Of a stretch of 64,000 nt of DNA, positions 34,891 to 45,911 are shown piece after piece (within the stretch, counting starts at the first letter, position 1; each line of letters begins with the position of its first letter). The notes beneath the pieces were generated by a model that searched no databases, had not been told where the DNA came from, and was given only the letters and a program-made list of their open reading frames with translations. The translations under genes were made by a program, and so were the position numbers. Location: positions 145,538-209,537 of the forward strand of contig QKWP01000425.1 in NCBI GenBank assembly GCA_003550325.1, read 5' to 3'. Origin of the DNA: Gigaspora rosea (taxonomy: Eukaryota; Glomeromycota; Glomeromycetes; Diversisporales; Gigasporaceae).

Positions 34891-35560
34891 TTTTTTGGCA
34901 CACTTTGTGGTATATATTTTTATGATCCTTGCTAGCTTACGGATCAAATGGGCTTAAGAGATTTTGAACTTTTTTTTTTTACCCGGTGATTTGGGTTGAA
35001 ATTTTTGTGACAGGTATGTAATTGTTAAAGATCTGTTAATCGTTATATATCGTTTTAAATAATTATGATTATAATCAATTTATAGATATATAACAATTAT
35101 AATATATAAAATGAGATATATTGATTATAAATATAAATTGATTTTCAACCAGTTAATCGATATATATCGTTATTTTTTAATCGATATAAAACGATTAACT
35201 GTTATATATCACTTAATATCTATATATAAAATTTCGTGATGAATGTCACGTGATTCTGTGCTGCTTTAGACGCCCCTCGATATAGTGTAGATTCTCATAT
35301 TTAATTATTATCTTCACTATATAGAGAGATTCTCAATATAGTGAATCTCTCGATATAGTAAAGAAAGTTTCACAGCCCAAGGTCTTCACTATAATGGGAG
35401 TGACTTGTATTCAAATAATACCAAAATTTTACTATAAATGTATTTTATTATTCTAAACAAATTTACTTAATAGCACTTTTGAGGTTTATTTAATAAAATT
35501 TGAACTTTTATATATAGCAACTGTTAATAGTTTTTTTAAGATTTTTTAAAAAAATCAGGG

Positions 35561-36154
35561 GTAGCTTAGGACCCTGAACATCTCTCATATAGGTCATAAC
35601 TGATCTGCATGAATTTAGACGATTTTGCTACCTTTAAAATCAAGTAAATTTGCTAAAAGTTGGATTATTACATATAAATTTTATAGTAATTTGCTAAAAA
35701 CTAAATTATAACATTTTATCGGGTAAATAAATATGATGTATATCTGTGCAGATTTTTTAAAAACTCAATTATTAAAAATCTGTGCATATCTGCAACCCTG
35801 CTGTTGGTTGGCAAAGAAAAATTTTTTGCAATTAGATCTTATACAAATTTGCACAAAGTAACAACCAGTGTTAGTTCCTGATCACATACGAAATCAACAA
35901 AATACTGTAATAATTACCCAATTTCTTTAATTTATTACAATTATATAATTTTTTTATAATACAATGATTATACAATTTTTGTATAAGGTAGCTGCATAAC
36001 ACAGTCACGCTAAAACCAGGAATATAAATTTGATCTTTATAGAAAATGCTTTATAAAAAAGTTTGCTTAGTTATTGTAGATATTGTGATTGAAATAGTGT
36101 TGATTTTCTGAATGCTAATACGTATGTTATTGTACAATTATTATACTATAATGT
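35561..36154. other. Non-coding stretch with a solo hAT end
   Basis: AGGACCCTGAACATCTC at 35570 matches the ends of the nested hAT (10634-11302). No gene. Confidence 0.45.
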
Positions 36155-36170
36155 AAAGAAAGAAATATTC

Positions 36171-37028
36171 AGATCTTCCGCAACTCTATCTACCGATCAC
36201 TTGTACAAACAAAATCGCTAAAATTCCGAAGTGAAGTTACGAAGAAAACAGAAGGAAAACTGGAAGACACATGCAGTTGGCAGCTATTATTTAGGGATAC
36301 AGTTAATTGAGTATCTTGCTAGTAGCCCCAGAGTTTATCACTCATCACACCACCGGCACTTGTAGTTTAGAGGTAAAGTTCATAGACTACCTGCCGACAA
36401 GCTCAGAGTTTATTACTCACCAAACTAAGAAGACTCCGGTTGGTTCCCTGTCGGATATTGGACTTACACGGGAAGAACAACACTCCTTTTTCTATTACAA
36501 GTGAAGAACTGGTGCCATCGATTTTTTTTTCGAAGAATTTTCAGAAAAGTGGGCATTTTGCCGTACCCCCACCAAAAGATCGGCAGTGTTTACTCTGTCC
36601 AAATTGGGAAGGCACCCATAAAGTTGGATTTGATCGTCACGAGTGGCTTGGAAACAAATCACGTGAACTGTTTGTTGAGGTCTTAAGAGAACCACTTTAG
36701 AAAGTTTCCGAGTATTTTAGGTTTAGTAGTCAGGTCACTTAGACTACTTTTTTTTTTTCGTTTAACATAATAGGGACCTGGGCCATTGTTGGTTAGAGTT
36801 TTATGTTAAAATTTTTATTTCGAAGTCTGTCGGTTGTTGTGAAATAACCTAATAGCTAACTTTAGGCCACGGGTAAAGATCTAAAGTAGCGGGAGGCAAT
36901 AGTGAAGCCCAAGTTTTTTTCATTCCCTTAGTTAAAAACTATATATTATCTTCCCTGCATGTATTAATAATATTAACTAATAAAGAATAAAGAGCCTGGT
37001 CTCGGTTATAAAACGAAAAAAAAAAAAA
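36171..37028 (+). mobile_element. PolyA retroposon with 16-bp target duplications
   Basis: AAAGAAAGAAATATTC occurs just before (36155-36170) and just after (37029-37044); the 3' end runs into about 15 A residues after AATAAAGAGCCTGG. Two related blocks with GAGTTTATNACTCA (36328 and 36396) are a 68-bp internal duplication. TAGTTTAGAGG (36363-36373) fits a Pol III A box and GGTTGGTTCCC (36438) weakly resembles a B box. An 86-aa frame at 36440-36700 has a Cys-x2-Cys but I do not recognise it. It may be a SINE-like element or a retrocopy of a cellular transcript. Confidence 0.82.
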
Positions 37029-37044
37029 AAAGAAAGAAATATTC

Positions 37045-37924
37045 GGGTTAACAATATTAGTATAAACAATGTACAAAATCAGTACAATATATAGTATGTT
37101 CAGAAAATCGATTACATTAAAAACTTTTCTTTTGAACAAAATGGAAAATTTTTAGACTATAGCTAATGAAATTTGGATGAAATTTGAAACAAAATTAGAG
37201 CACAATTTTTTTTATAAAATGCATTAACTTAATAATATAATTAATAATATAAAATTAATAATTAAATTATTTTTTTCTGGTTAAAAATAAAAATTAAAAC
37301 TTCTTTTGAGCTTAATGATATAATTTGATGTTTTCTAATGCTATTTAATATACCATAATTTCAATGCTATGTATATTAGATTGACCAGAATTATAATCTG
37401 GCATAATATTACTAAAGACATTTGATTTGTATGATTGCACAGAGCTTGCATTTTATTTAGTATTTACAAACTGTATATAAAGTTGATTTATTGCTAATAG
37501 GAAGTTATGGTATATAATATCAAGATACATGGGATTTTGAAATATGCCATATTATTGGCATCATTTAAAACAGGTTTAATTATACAATTTTATATTAATA
37601 ATGATAGGACTTGGTATATTTTTAAAAATTAAATAGCTTCTTTAACATAGTATTTGTTATTGATTAATATACAGTTATACTTTTATAGCTTTGGTATAAT
37701 AATACATGTCAACTAAAATTACAATGTAATTTGTATATAATGTAACTGTATGTAATTTTTAAACTATGGCAAAAAAGATATACATGGTATAAACAATGAA
37801 GTGTAATTTTTTAATTTTTATTGAATATTGTATGATTTTATTTCTATTAAGGCATGTTCTATTTGTATTAGTGTAATATGCACTAATTAAAAATATAATT
37901 CTACAAGATTGAATCATTGTTGCA
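37045..37924. other. AT-rich stretch, nothing recognised
   Basis: No gene, RNA or clear repeat seen. Confidence 0.45.
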
Positions 37925-38142
37925 GATTAAAATGAAATCAGATTAAAATGAAACTGGGGACCTCTCTTGCTCACCTTTAAAGCTTATAAAACCCACATAT
38001 ACTTGTTTATTAATAACCCTAACCCTAAACTCTAACCCTAATGCTAAAAAAACCCCTAAAAAATGTCTCCTAAAAAATTTTAAAATTTTGCTTAAAAAAT
38101 AGAAAAATTTCATTTTAATCTGATTTCATTTTAATCTGTTAC
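37925..38142. mobile_element. MITE with doubled 15-bp TIR motif
   Basis: Each end has two tandem copies of AGATTAAAATGAAA, inverted between ends, giving a perfect 30-bp TIR (from 37926 and to 38140). Inside lies TAACCCTAACCCTAAACTC, a telomere-like tract. No coding content. Confidence 0.8.
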
Positions 38143-39233
38143 AATCATTGAAATTCTATTGATACTGTTAACTTTATTATATTTATTCTGAATACGAATA
38201 GTATAATAGCAAAGATTGGTTCAATAGTGAAAATCAGTTTATAGTACTTAGTAGTGGAAAGTAACTGATAAAAATTTAAGCACAATTATAATAATAATGC
38301 TTATCTTTCTAATTAAAAGATTCTGGAATGATACATATTAATATTGAGCAAATACAGGGTATAGATTATTTGGAATTAGTTAGAATTTATTATTAAATAT
38401 TGTATGTAATTAAGATAGAAGGCAAATTTATATAAGAAAGCTTATGAATTGAATATTGTACAGGATAATTATAATAAATAAATGAGTATTTATAATTTTT
38501 ACCAGGGGATACTAATAACCTCCCCTAGATTAACAAAATAAATTCAATGAAAATCATATGATGCACAATTCCCAATGCATCATATCATGTGTCAACGAAC
38601 ATCATAGAAAAATTCTATTATCATGTGATAATCGATAGCAGATTGTAATTGTGATTTGGTGTAATGTAACACAATCAGAAAAATTCAAACCAAACGTTCG
38701 TTTTGCGCTTATTTCTTAAAAAATTTGCATAAGAAATCACCTGTGCATTAAAAAAAGTTTTCCTTGAGCGATTTGCTATATAACCTTCAAACCCTAACTC
38801 TAACTCTAACCCTAACCTAAACGAATTTAAAGATTTTTTGTATGATCACGTGACTGTAAAATTTACTGGGGAAGATTATCAAATTACTATAACATAACAA
38901 TTTTTAATGTTAAGTATTTATCATTATATAGACATGTTCTATGTACTACATATATCGATATGAAGTATAGTATCCAACTATTAACTTCAGAACTTATACT
39001 AATCCTATTGTATTTAATCGAACATTGCAAGATATAAATCACACTTCATTTTTACCAAGTTAAGATGCAATCAAATTAACATAGCATTTGTGAATTCTAT
39101 TGAATTCTATACAAATTATGAACTCATAATATCATATTTCTTGACATAACAAAGATACTACAATCATAGAATCATATCAAACAATATAATTATAAATTGC
39201 AACTTAAAGTTTCACTTACTGCTTCATCTTTAC

Positions 39234-42148
39234 TTAATTTGAGAAGCTATTTTTTAGGGCAATTTCAAGAATCAGGGTATCATGATTTACATATAGTGCA
39301 TTGACACTTGTTTTTCTTTTTGGTCTTGACTCTGAATCTTCATCTTGATTATTTGAACTGACGTTATTGCTATTATGATTCTCAATTGCTAATAAGTATC
39401 TTTTGTTTGCAGGGCGGCCTCTACTCTTATGCTGAGACGGATTTGAAATTGCAAAACTGCCAGCTTGATCTAACTCTTGTTCAGATACAGTTTTATTTTG
39501 TACTGATGCTTGTTCATTAATAAATCGTTGTAATATATTTTCTAAAACTGTATTAGAACCATTCATGACTGCTATGTTCAGTGCTTTTTTACAAAGCCCG
39601 AGACCACGACCATATAAAACCTTTTTTGAATCTAATTCCATAACATTTCTGACATTAATCTCTTGTCCACAAATCCTTTCTAATGCTTGAAATGTACTAG
39701 TTTGAATTGGTTCATTATTATTTTGTACTACCTGAACAGATAATTCTTGATTTTTGTCAAATACTACAAGACCTTCTTCAGAATACCAATGTGAAGGAAT
39801 CAACTTCATATTGAAAAGTGTTTTCTTTAAATGAATCATAACAGCAAAAAAATGTCAGCAAACGAATCCAGCATATATTAAGTATAGACATATACAATAA
39901 TGGGTACCATCTTCAAGCAATAAAACAAATTGTAAATGATTTGTTGTACTTTGGATATGCTTAACTTCCCAAGTTTCTTTCACATCGATTCCACGACAAT
40001 CCTCTAAGGCTACGTTTAATAGAATCTGTGGTTCTTTATCATTATCTTTTATGAATCCCATGTTATGACCATTTGACTCCTAATCAAATAATGTGTACAA
40101 TCCAACCTTTATTTATAGTATAGTTTAAATAAATAAAACAAACAAAAAAGAAAAAAACTTTTCTGATTTGTAGTAATATCACGATTATTAACACATGATA
40201 AAACTCTATACAAAAGACATTCTGACATATGCCTTCGTTGCAAAGCTAATGAATTAGGTGTAAGATACTTCTTAAACATATAATCAATCTCTTTAAAATC
40301 ATATTAGAAATATAAGGAAGACCTGCTATAGGATTCATATTTCGGAACTCTTGTAACCTTGCATATTTGGCTTTATCTTTAAGTCTCAATTTGATTCTCA
40401 TTTGAAGCTGACATAAAGAGTCTCCAGAGTTGGCTTCCAATTTTATAACATGATTTATACTTTCAACACGTTGGGTTGAATGAGTATTTGCTGAAAAATT
40501 ACGCTTTGTAAAGTCATACGCCCAACATTCTTTTGTCGGATACAATACTCGATTATAGTAACCTTGAACTTCCGGATATTTCTTCATCAGATCTGCCCAG
40601 TGACTGTCAAAGTCAGTAATGCAATTGAATTTCGAAGTATATAGAAGTCAGAAATGAATTCATTCCATTTGTTATAAAGCTTTTTTTTGGCCTTTTTAAC
40701 TAGATTTTGTCGAATGTGAAATGTGCAGTACCAAATTATAGTCCTAGAATAACAGTTAGATAAAGCTACTTGCATCGTCGGATCCGCATCTGTAAATATA
40801 GTCATTGGTTAAAGATCACTGGTAGCTAGCTTAGTTTGTTCTAATATCCACTCGTAAATTGAGACTGTCTTATAACTAACCATAGCCGTTGCTACGATTC
40901 TGCTTCATTGATTTGAGTTGATTACAATAAATATGCCTAGAGGCATCATATATTTGTTTGTTTTGCATGTATTGTCATTAATGACAACATCATGAAATCT
41001 GGCCCACAAACTTTTTTAATCAGGCGATATCCAAAATATCCTGGAAAGCCTATTATCAATACCTTCAAAATCGACTTTAAAATAGCATTTGGATTCTCTT
41101 TCTGTAACCTTACTAAAGATTCGTATAGAGTTAAAGCATCATTTTTAGGTTGGTTATTAGCCTTGAATCTACTTATCATATTATAAAGATCCCTATCATA
41201 AATCTCTTGATTAGGAAACTTATTCCGTAATATTTGTTTTAAAACTGTTGTTTCCAAATTGCACTTCTGAACATAAAACCTGACCTCTTCTTTTATATAT
41301 ATAGGTAGTTTTCGTGGTGACAGTAAAACTTGAAGCAAATTACTATCTTTTAATTGATGATTATGTTTATCAACAAATTTGTTAACAAATACATGATTTG
41401 GCAGTTTTCTATATGACGCATTTAACAAAAAATCACACTCTATACAAGCTGACTCCTGCTTTTTATTTGTTGTAGGAACTACCTTTTTTTTAGGTAAATA
41501 TTTACCCCTATATCGGCATTTATAAGTTTTTCTAGAACAAACATTATCTTCATTTTCAACTTGTACGATCTTAGTTTCAAAACCCATTTTGGTAGAATAG
41601 CGTTTTAAACATTTTTCAAGCAACTCAAAAGTAGAGAAAGTCTGCTCAGTATATAACTCTTTTAAAGGACTGTCTTCGAACTTATCTTTTGAATCACTTT
41701 CACATATGTTATTTTCTACGTTTTCAATTACAGGTGCGAAATTGAACTAATATTCTAAATCATTACTTTCAAATGCATCATTGTTTTCAACATTTCCAAT
41801 TACAGATGCAAGATTAAATCGATATTCAAGATCACTATTTTCAAATATATTAGCTTCAACATTTCCAATTACAGATTCGAAATTGGACTGATATTCAAGT
41901 TCACCACTTTCCAACACATTAACTTCAACATTTTTAGATGCAAAATTGGACTGATATTCAAAATCGCTACTTTCAAACACATCATCAATATTTCTTAAAG
42001 TGGTGAGCCCATTTATAAATTTATCACCTTTATATAAATTGCCTTTATCAATATATCTGATTACAGAAGAGGTATCAGCAAAATACTCATTGAAATGTAA
42101 AGTAAAATCAATATTGTTGTTAGAGCAATGTGAAATTTTGTTATCCAT
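39234..42148 (-). pseudogene. FAR1-type MULE transposase, broken
   Basis: Order from the N-terminus: four imperfect 22-24-aa acidic repeats (ELEYQSNFESVIGNVE type, 42030-41730); a FAR1-like zinc-binding domain with CIECDF and DKHNHQL (41570-41330); the MULE catalytic domain with VVINDNTCKTNKYMMPLG, FTDADPTMQ and WYCTFHIRQNL (41000-40680); a helical region with STQRVESINHVIK; a SWIM zinc finger CIC...C-stop-HFF (39905-39845); and a Lys/Arg tail with RGRPANKRY. In-frame stops lie at 41747-41749, 40809-40811, 39855-39857 and near 40915; frameshifts near 41000 and 40615. The start used is ATG at 42148. It would cut and insert the surrounding element; here it cannot. Confidence 0.88.
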
Positions 42149-42443
42149 ATAATACACGTCAAAATTTTCAGATTTTGGGAACCTAAAAAGAAATTTTAAT
42201 AGTAATAAAACTTGAAGTAAAACATCAGAAACAAAATTTTTACTATAAAGAGTTATAAGTTTGAAGAAAGTACATAAAAAAACGCAAAAATCTAAAAAAA
42301 AGTTTAGCTATAACAAGTTAAAAGATCCAAGACAAAATTCTAAAAAAAATATCTGAACAAAATTTATCCTAAAAAGCCATATGCTTGAACGTACATAAGA
42401 ATAAAGGAAAAAAGAAAATGCGTGTAAATCCTAAAAAAAAAAG

Positions 42444-42537
42444 CGATGTGTTAGTAAAAATTTTACAAAAAACGTTTATCACAGTTAAACGCGATATGTT
42501 AGTAAAAATTTTACAAAAAACATTTCTCATAGTTATT
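42444..42537. repeat. 48-bp tandem duplication at the MULE 5' side
   Basis: GCGATGTGTTAGTAAAAATT and GCGATATGTTAGTAAAAATT start two successive units, each continuing TTACAAAAAACNTTT. It lies upstream of the transposase (minus strand), where subterminal binding sites are expected. Confidence 0.75.
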
Positions 42538-42824
42538 TCATTTACAAATGTAATAGAACTCGAAAAAGGATTACATACTGTATATCGAAGTACGTGCCAG
42601 TTTTCTTCAAGACTATTTTTTAGCATTAACTTTCTTTACCCAAATGTAAGAAAAAGAGGTTCAATTATCTTGTGATCAGGTACCTATTTATTTGTTTGTT
42701 TTCAATGTCCGATCAGTCGCATAAACCGATTAACATTATGAAAATAATCTATATTATATGGGGTTATTAAGAACCTCGGTGTACAATCTATATTATATAG
42801 GGGGGTTATTAATAGCCCCTGGTA

Positions 42825-43847
42825 AAAAGATGATTTACCCTTTATTTTTATTTTAAATTCTTTTAATTTTTATTTAATTAATTTATTTAAATTATTTCAT
42901 TTTTTTAATTCGTCTTAATTTAATTTATTTTGTTTAAAAAAAATTATTTTATTTATTTTAAATTATTTATTTTAATTCGTTTTCAGAAAAATAATTATCG
43001 GAACAACCACTACTAATTATTTGGGAGATAGTTCTTGTCTTTAGGTTTGGATTTATTTTTATTTTCTAATTGTTTTTCTTTTTTTCTTTACGCACTAATA
43101 CTAACTTTAATACTACCCACCCTAATCTAACATGACTATCTAATTCTATCCCTTATCTAACACTAACCTACCCATTAACAACATCAATTAAAGTGCCACG
43201 ACACCTAGCAAAACATTAAAAAAGAAATGACAGACGACGAAATGACGAAACAAGGAAAAAATAAAACGACGAAATGGACACTATAAAAAAAAAAGTAACA
43301 CTACAGTACAAGAAAATTAAAGACACGACAAAATAACAATAAAAGAAAAAAAAGTAAACCCTACTAATGAAATGACACCGCACCTGTAATTGCAACACCA
43401 AACCGACGACGAAGCGATACAATAGTAAAAAAAGTTGACAACACCAACAACGAACAGCGACATTTTATATTCAAAGAAGGCAGCATGATATTCTTTTATA
43501 TCAAATATGTAACAGTGACGTACATACTGTACGTGGTTGATATAAATCTTGAGTCTGATTGGGTAATGATTTGTTCTAGAAACATAATAGGTTATTTGGT
43601 CTCTTTGTATCACCTGAGAAAAACATAGAGCTATCTGGGAAAACTTAGGTAATATTCAAAATGAAATTTTCTCAATAAAACAAGTTTCGAAATTATTATT
43701 ACTATAAATAGAAATTTCTTATCTGCACATCATGAAATTTTGGTAAAAATTCATTAGAGTATTAAAAAATTTTGCTCGTGGCGAATTTTTATTTTCTATA
43801 TAAAAATCTATAATACTATGCAGATCATATGAAAAATAATCTACGTT
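42825..43847. other. Low-complexity stretch with strong strand skew
   Basis: 42840-42970 is T-rich; 43080-43460 is dominated by A and C on the plus strand with few T or G, as in ACACCAACAACGAACAGCG. Short minus-strand frames here read as Phe/Ser/Val-rich and are unlikely to be genes. Confidence 0.5.
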
Positions 43848-44132
43848 TACCCTACTCTTAATCGATTTTAATTGATTTGCTTAGTAAAATTTAGACTTTA
43901 CTATATAGTGACATTTGTCAATTGTGGGGTGAATATATTTTTTTAAAAAATTTTAATTTTTCCGTTGAACGTAAAAATCAAAAGTTAATTAATAAAAAAT
44001 TCTTCAATGCTTATAAAAATTTTATGCTAAGTGTATTTTGACCTGCTAAATAAGGTTACTTAATCAATTTTAATCGATTTGCTTAGTAAATTTTAGACTT
44101 TACTATGTAGCAACTTTTGTCAATTATAGGGT
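43848..44132. repeat. Two direct repeats of about 83 bp
   Basis: 43848-43930 and 44050-44132 share TTTGCTTAGTAAA, TTTAGACTTTACTAT and TTGTCAATT in the same order. The spacing is about 202 bp. Confidence 0.75.
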
Positions 44133-44298
44133 AGTTTATTTTTAGGCCAAAAACGTTTTTGAGATTTTTTAAATATTATAAAATTTGATTGGTCAATAGT
44201 CCTATTACTAGAGGGGGGTCAGGACCTATTTAAACCCTAATCACGTAATTTACTGCACTTCTCTTATTACTAATAAATTTCAAAATAATACATTTTAA

Positions 44299-44756
44299 GG
44301 GTAGAGGATATGTAGATCATTTCTATTAGTAAACGAGTGACAAAAAATATTTTAAAAGTTGCTATATATAAAAATTAATTTTTTACTATATAAATTGATT
44401 TTTTGTACTAAGTAAACTTGTTTTTAATAAAAAATTACACATATCCTAAAAATTTTATTAATTTTGAATGAAATTTGATAAAGTTTTTATAGTATCAACT
44501 TCTGCGGGGACGGGTTTATTCTGCGGGGTGATTACAAATTGGCCAATCAAATCATGTGTAAAGAATAAGTAAAATAGGGTTGCAAAAATAAAAACAACTA
44601 TATCTTATGTTCTACTGGGCCAATTTTAATGATTCAACCACCGTTAGAATTAGAAAAACTTCCTTTACAATTTTATTTAAAAATTTTCTTTATTATTAAA
44701 TATAAAATTTTTAGTAACTTGTTTATTAATAGAAATGATCTACATACCCTTTACCC
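44299..44756. mobile_element. MITE with about 55-bp TIRs bounded by TTAA
   Basis: GGGTAGAGGATATGTAGATC at the left is inverted at the right with few changes, and ATTTCTATTAGTAAACNAGT continues the match. TTAA lies at both borders (44295-44298, 44757-44760), as for piggyBac-type insertions. The interior has CCAATCAAATCATGTG and TTCAACCACCGTTAGAATTA. Confidence 0.78.
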
Positions 44757-44776
44757 TTAATTAAAAAATTATTTAA

Positions 44777-45163
<387 letters not shown>

Positions 45164-45542
45164 TAAGCATTTTCTTAAATAATCAAAACATATTGTTTTT
45201 CTATAACGAAAAAACCAATTAAATAATAGTGTAGTATATACAGGACCTATTTAAAAATCATACGTATGCATATATCGTATTCCTTATCTTGATATATATA
45301 TATATTTTTTAACTTTACAACCATGCTCTACTTTATTAGCAGTTTACGTAAAAAAATACATGAACTAAAAACTAACTATAATATAGGCTAATACCCGGCT
45401 TACTCCACTAGTGCCCAGGTACGGTTGTTGCACTGATGTTTGATAGTCTCGCAGCGACATACGATTTTTCTCATATAATTCTACGAGAGCATGTTCAGGT
45501 CCTCAGCTACCTTCAAAACGAAATTCTACATATAAAAAGAAA

Positions 45543-45908
45543 CTACTTTCGCATCCACCAACTTACTATATGCGAACCTCTTATTTGACTTAACATTGAG
45601 TTCTCGACTAACTCATTCACTGAGTTCTCCACCTCCTGTTTCTTCTGTTTTTTCCGCTCTTTATCTTTTCTTTCAGCTTCCATGAGCTCCGGAACGCGTG
45701 GCTCCTTGTTTCGAACTTCAAAAACCTTACGTTTTCTTTTCAAAGATCTCTCTATACCGGCACCTTTTTCCCACTTAATGACTTCATTGCATCTCTCTTT
45801 CCAAATAATACGATAGAAACCCTCCTGTACTACATACAAAAATGCATCTATACAAGTTTTTGTGTCCTTTCTAGACAGTACCTTCTTGTAAAATAACTAG
45901 ATTTTCTC
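45543..45908 (-). pseudogene. Likely severed C-terminus of LINE ORF2
   Basis: After two in-frame stops (TAA 45909-45911, TAG 45897-45899) the ORF2 frame stays open for over 100 codons: KKVLSRKDTKTCIDAFLYVV, then QEGFYRIIWKERCNEVIKWE and a Lys/Arg/Glu-rich tail. Similar Trp-Lys-x-Arg-Cys segments close ORF2 in related fungal LINEs, as I recall the family. The alternative is a chance open stretch in the 3' untranslated region. Confidence 0.65.
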
Positions 45909-45911
45909 TAT

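Larger units (their letters stand above)
32991..35276. mobile_element. 2.3-kb MULE-like non-autonomous element
   Basis: The left end GGATGTCTAAAGCGGAGC and right end (inverse of GGGGCGTCTAAAGCAGCAC) belong to the TIR family of 16403-16682. TCGATATAG flanks both sides (32982-32990 and 35277-35285), a perfect 9-bp duplication of a Tigger subterminal motif. The interior has TTAGGGTTAGGGTT (33033), tandem repeats and a purine-rich tract, but no transposase, so it is non-autonomous. Confidence 0.83.
29582..35400 (+). mobile_element. Tigger/pogo-type transposon 1, itself interrupted
   Basis: The left end CTCCCGTTATAGTGAA and the right end TTCACTATAATGGGAG are inverse with one change; subterminal ATAGTGAA blocks repeat several times at both ends. 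The left flank is TA and the right TG, so the TA duplication seems mutated. It encodes a DDE transposase pseudogene. Subtracting the nested 32991-35276 element leaves about 3.5 kb, close to the 3.37 kb of the other Tigger copy. Confidence 0.85.
29456..35560. mobile_element. MITE split in two by a Tigger element
   Basis: The parts 29456-29580 and 35403-35560 together reconstruct, in inverse orientation, the MITE at 6131-6443: the first matches 6343-6443 and the second matches 6185-6320. The Tigger-type element 29582-35400 occupies the break. Confidence 0.78.
38500..42824 (-). mobile_element. MULE-type DNA transposon, 4.3 kb
   Basis: The left end TACCAGGGGATACTAATAAC and the inverse of the right end (TACCAGGGGCTATTAATAAC) match over about 25 bp. 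The whole transposase pseudogene lies between them, minus strand. No target duplication of 8-10 bp could be matched in the flanks, so exact borders or one flank have changed. The left subterminal region carries AACTCTAACCCTAACC (38790). Confidence 0.8.

Noticed and set aside
36307-36700. Small protein genes inside the 36171-37028 retroposon
   Set aside because: Overlapping short frames in several phases, no recognised domain; kept only as a note on the 86-codon frame.
38010-38035. A true telomere or chromosome end
   Set aside because: The TTAGGG-like tracts are short, degenerate, on both strands and inside MITEs.
42369-42675. Short genes on both strands at the MULE right side
   Set aside because: They cover a 48-bp tandem duplication and TIR-proximal sequence; no homologous protein recognised.
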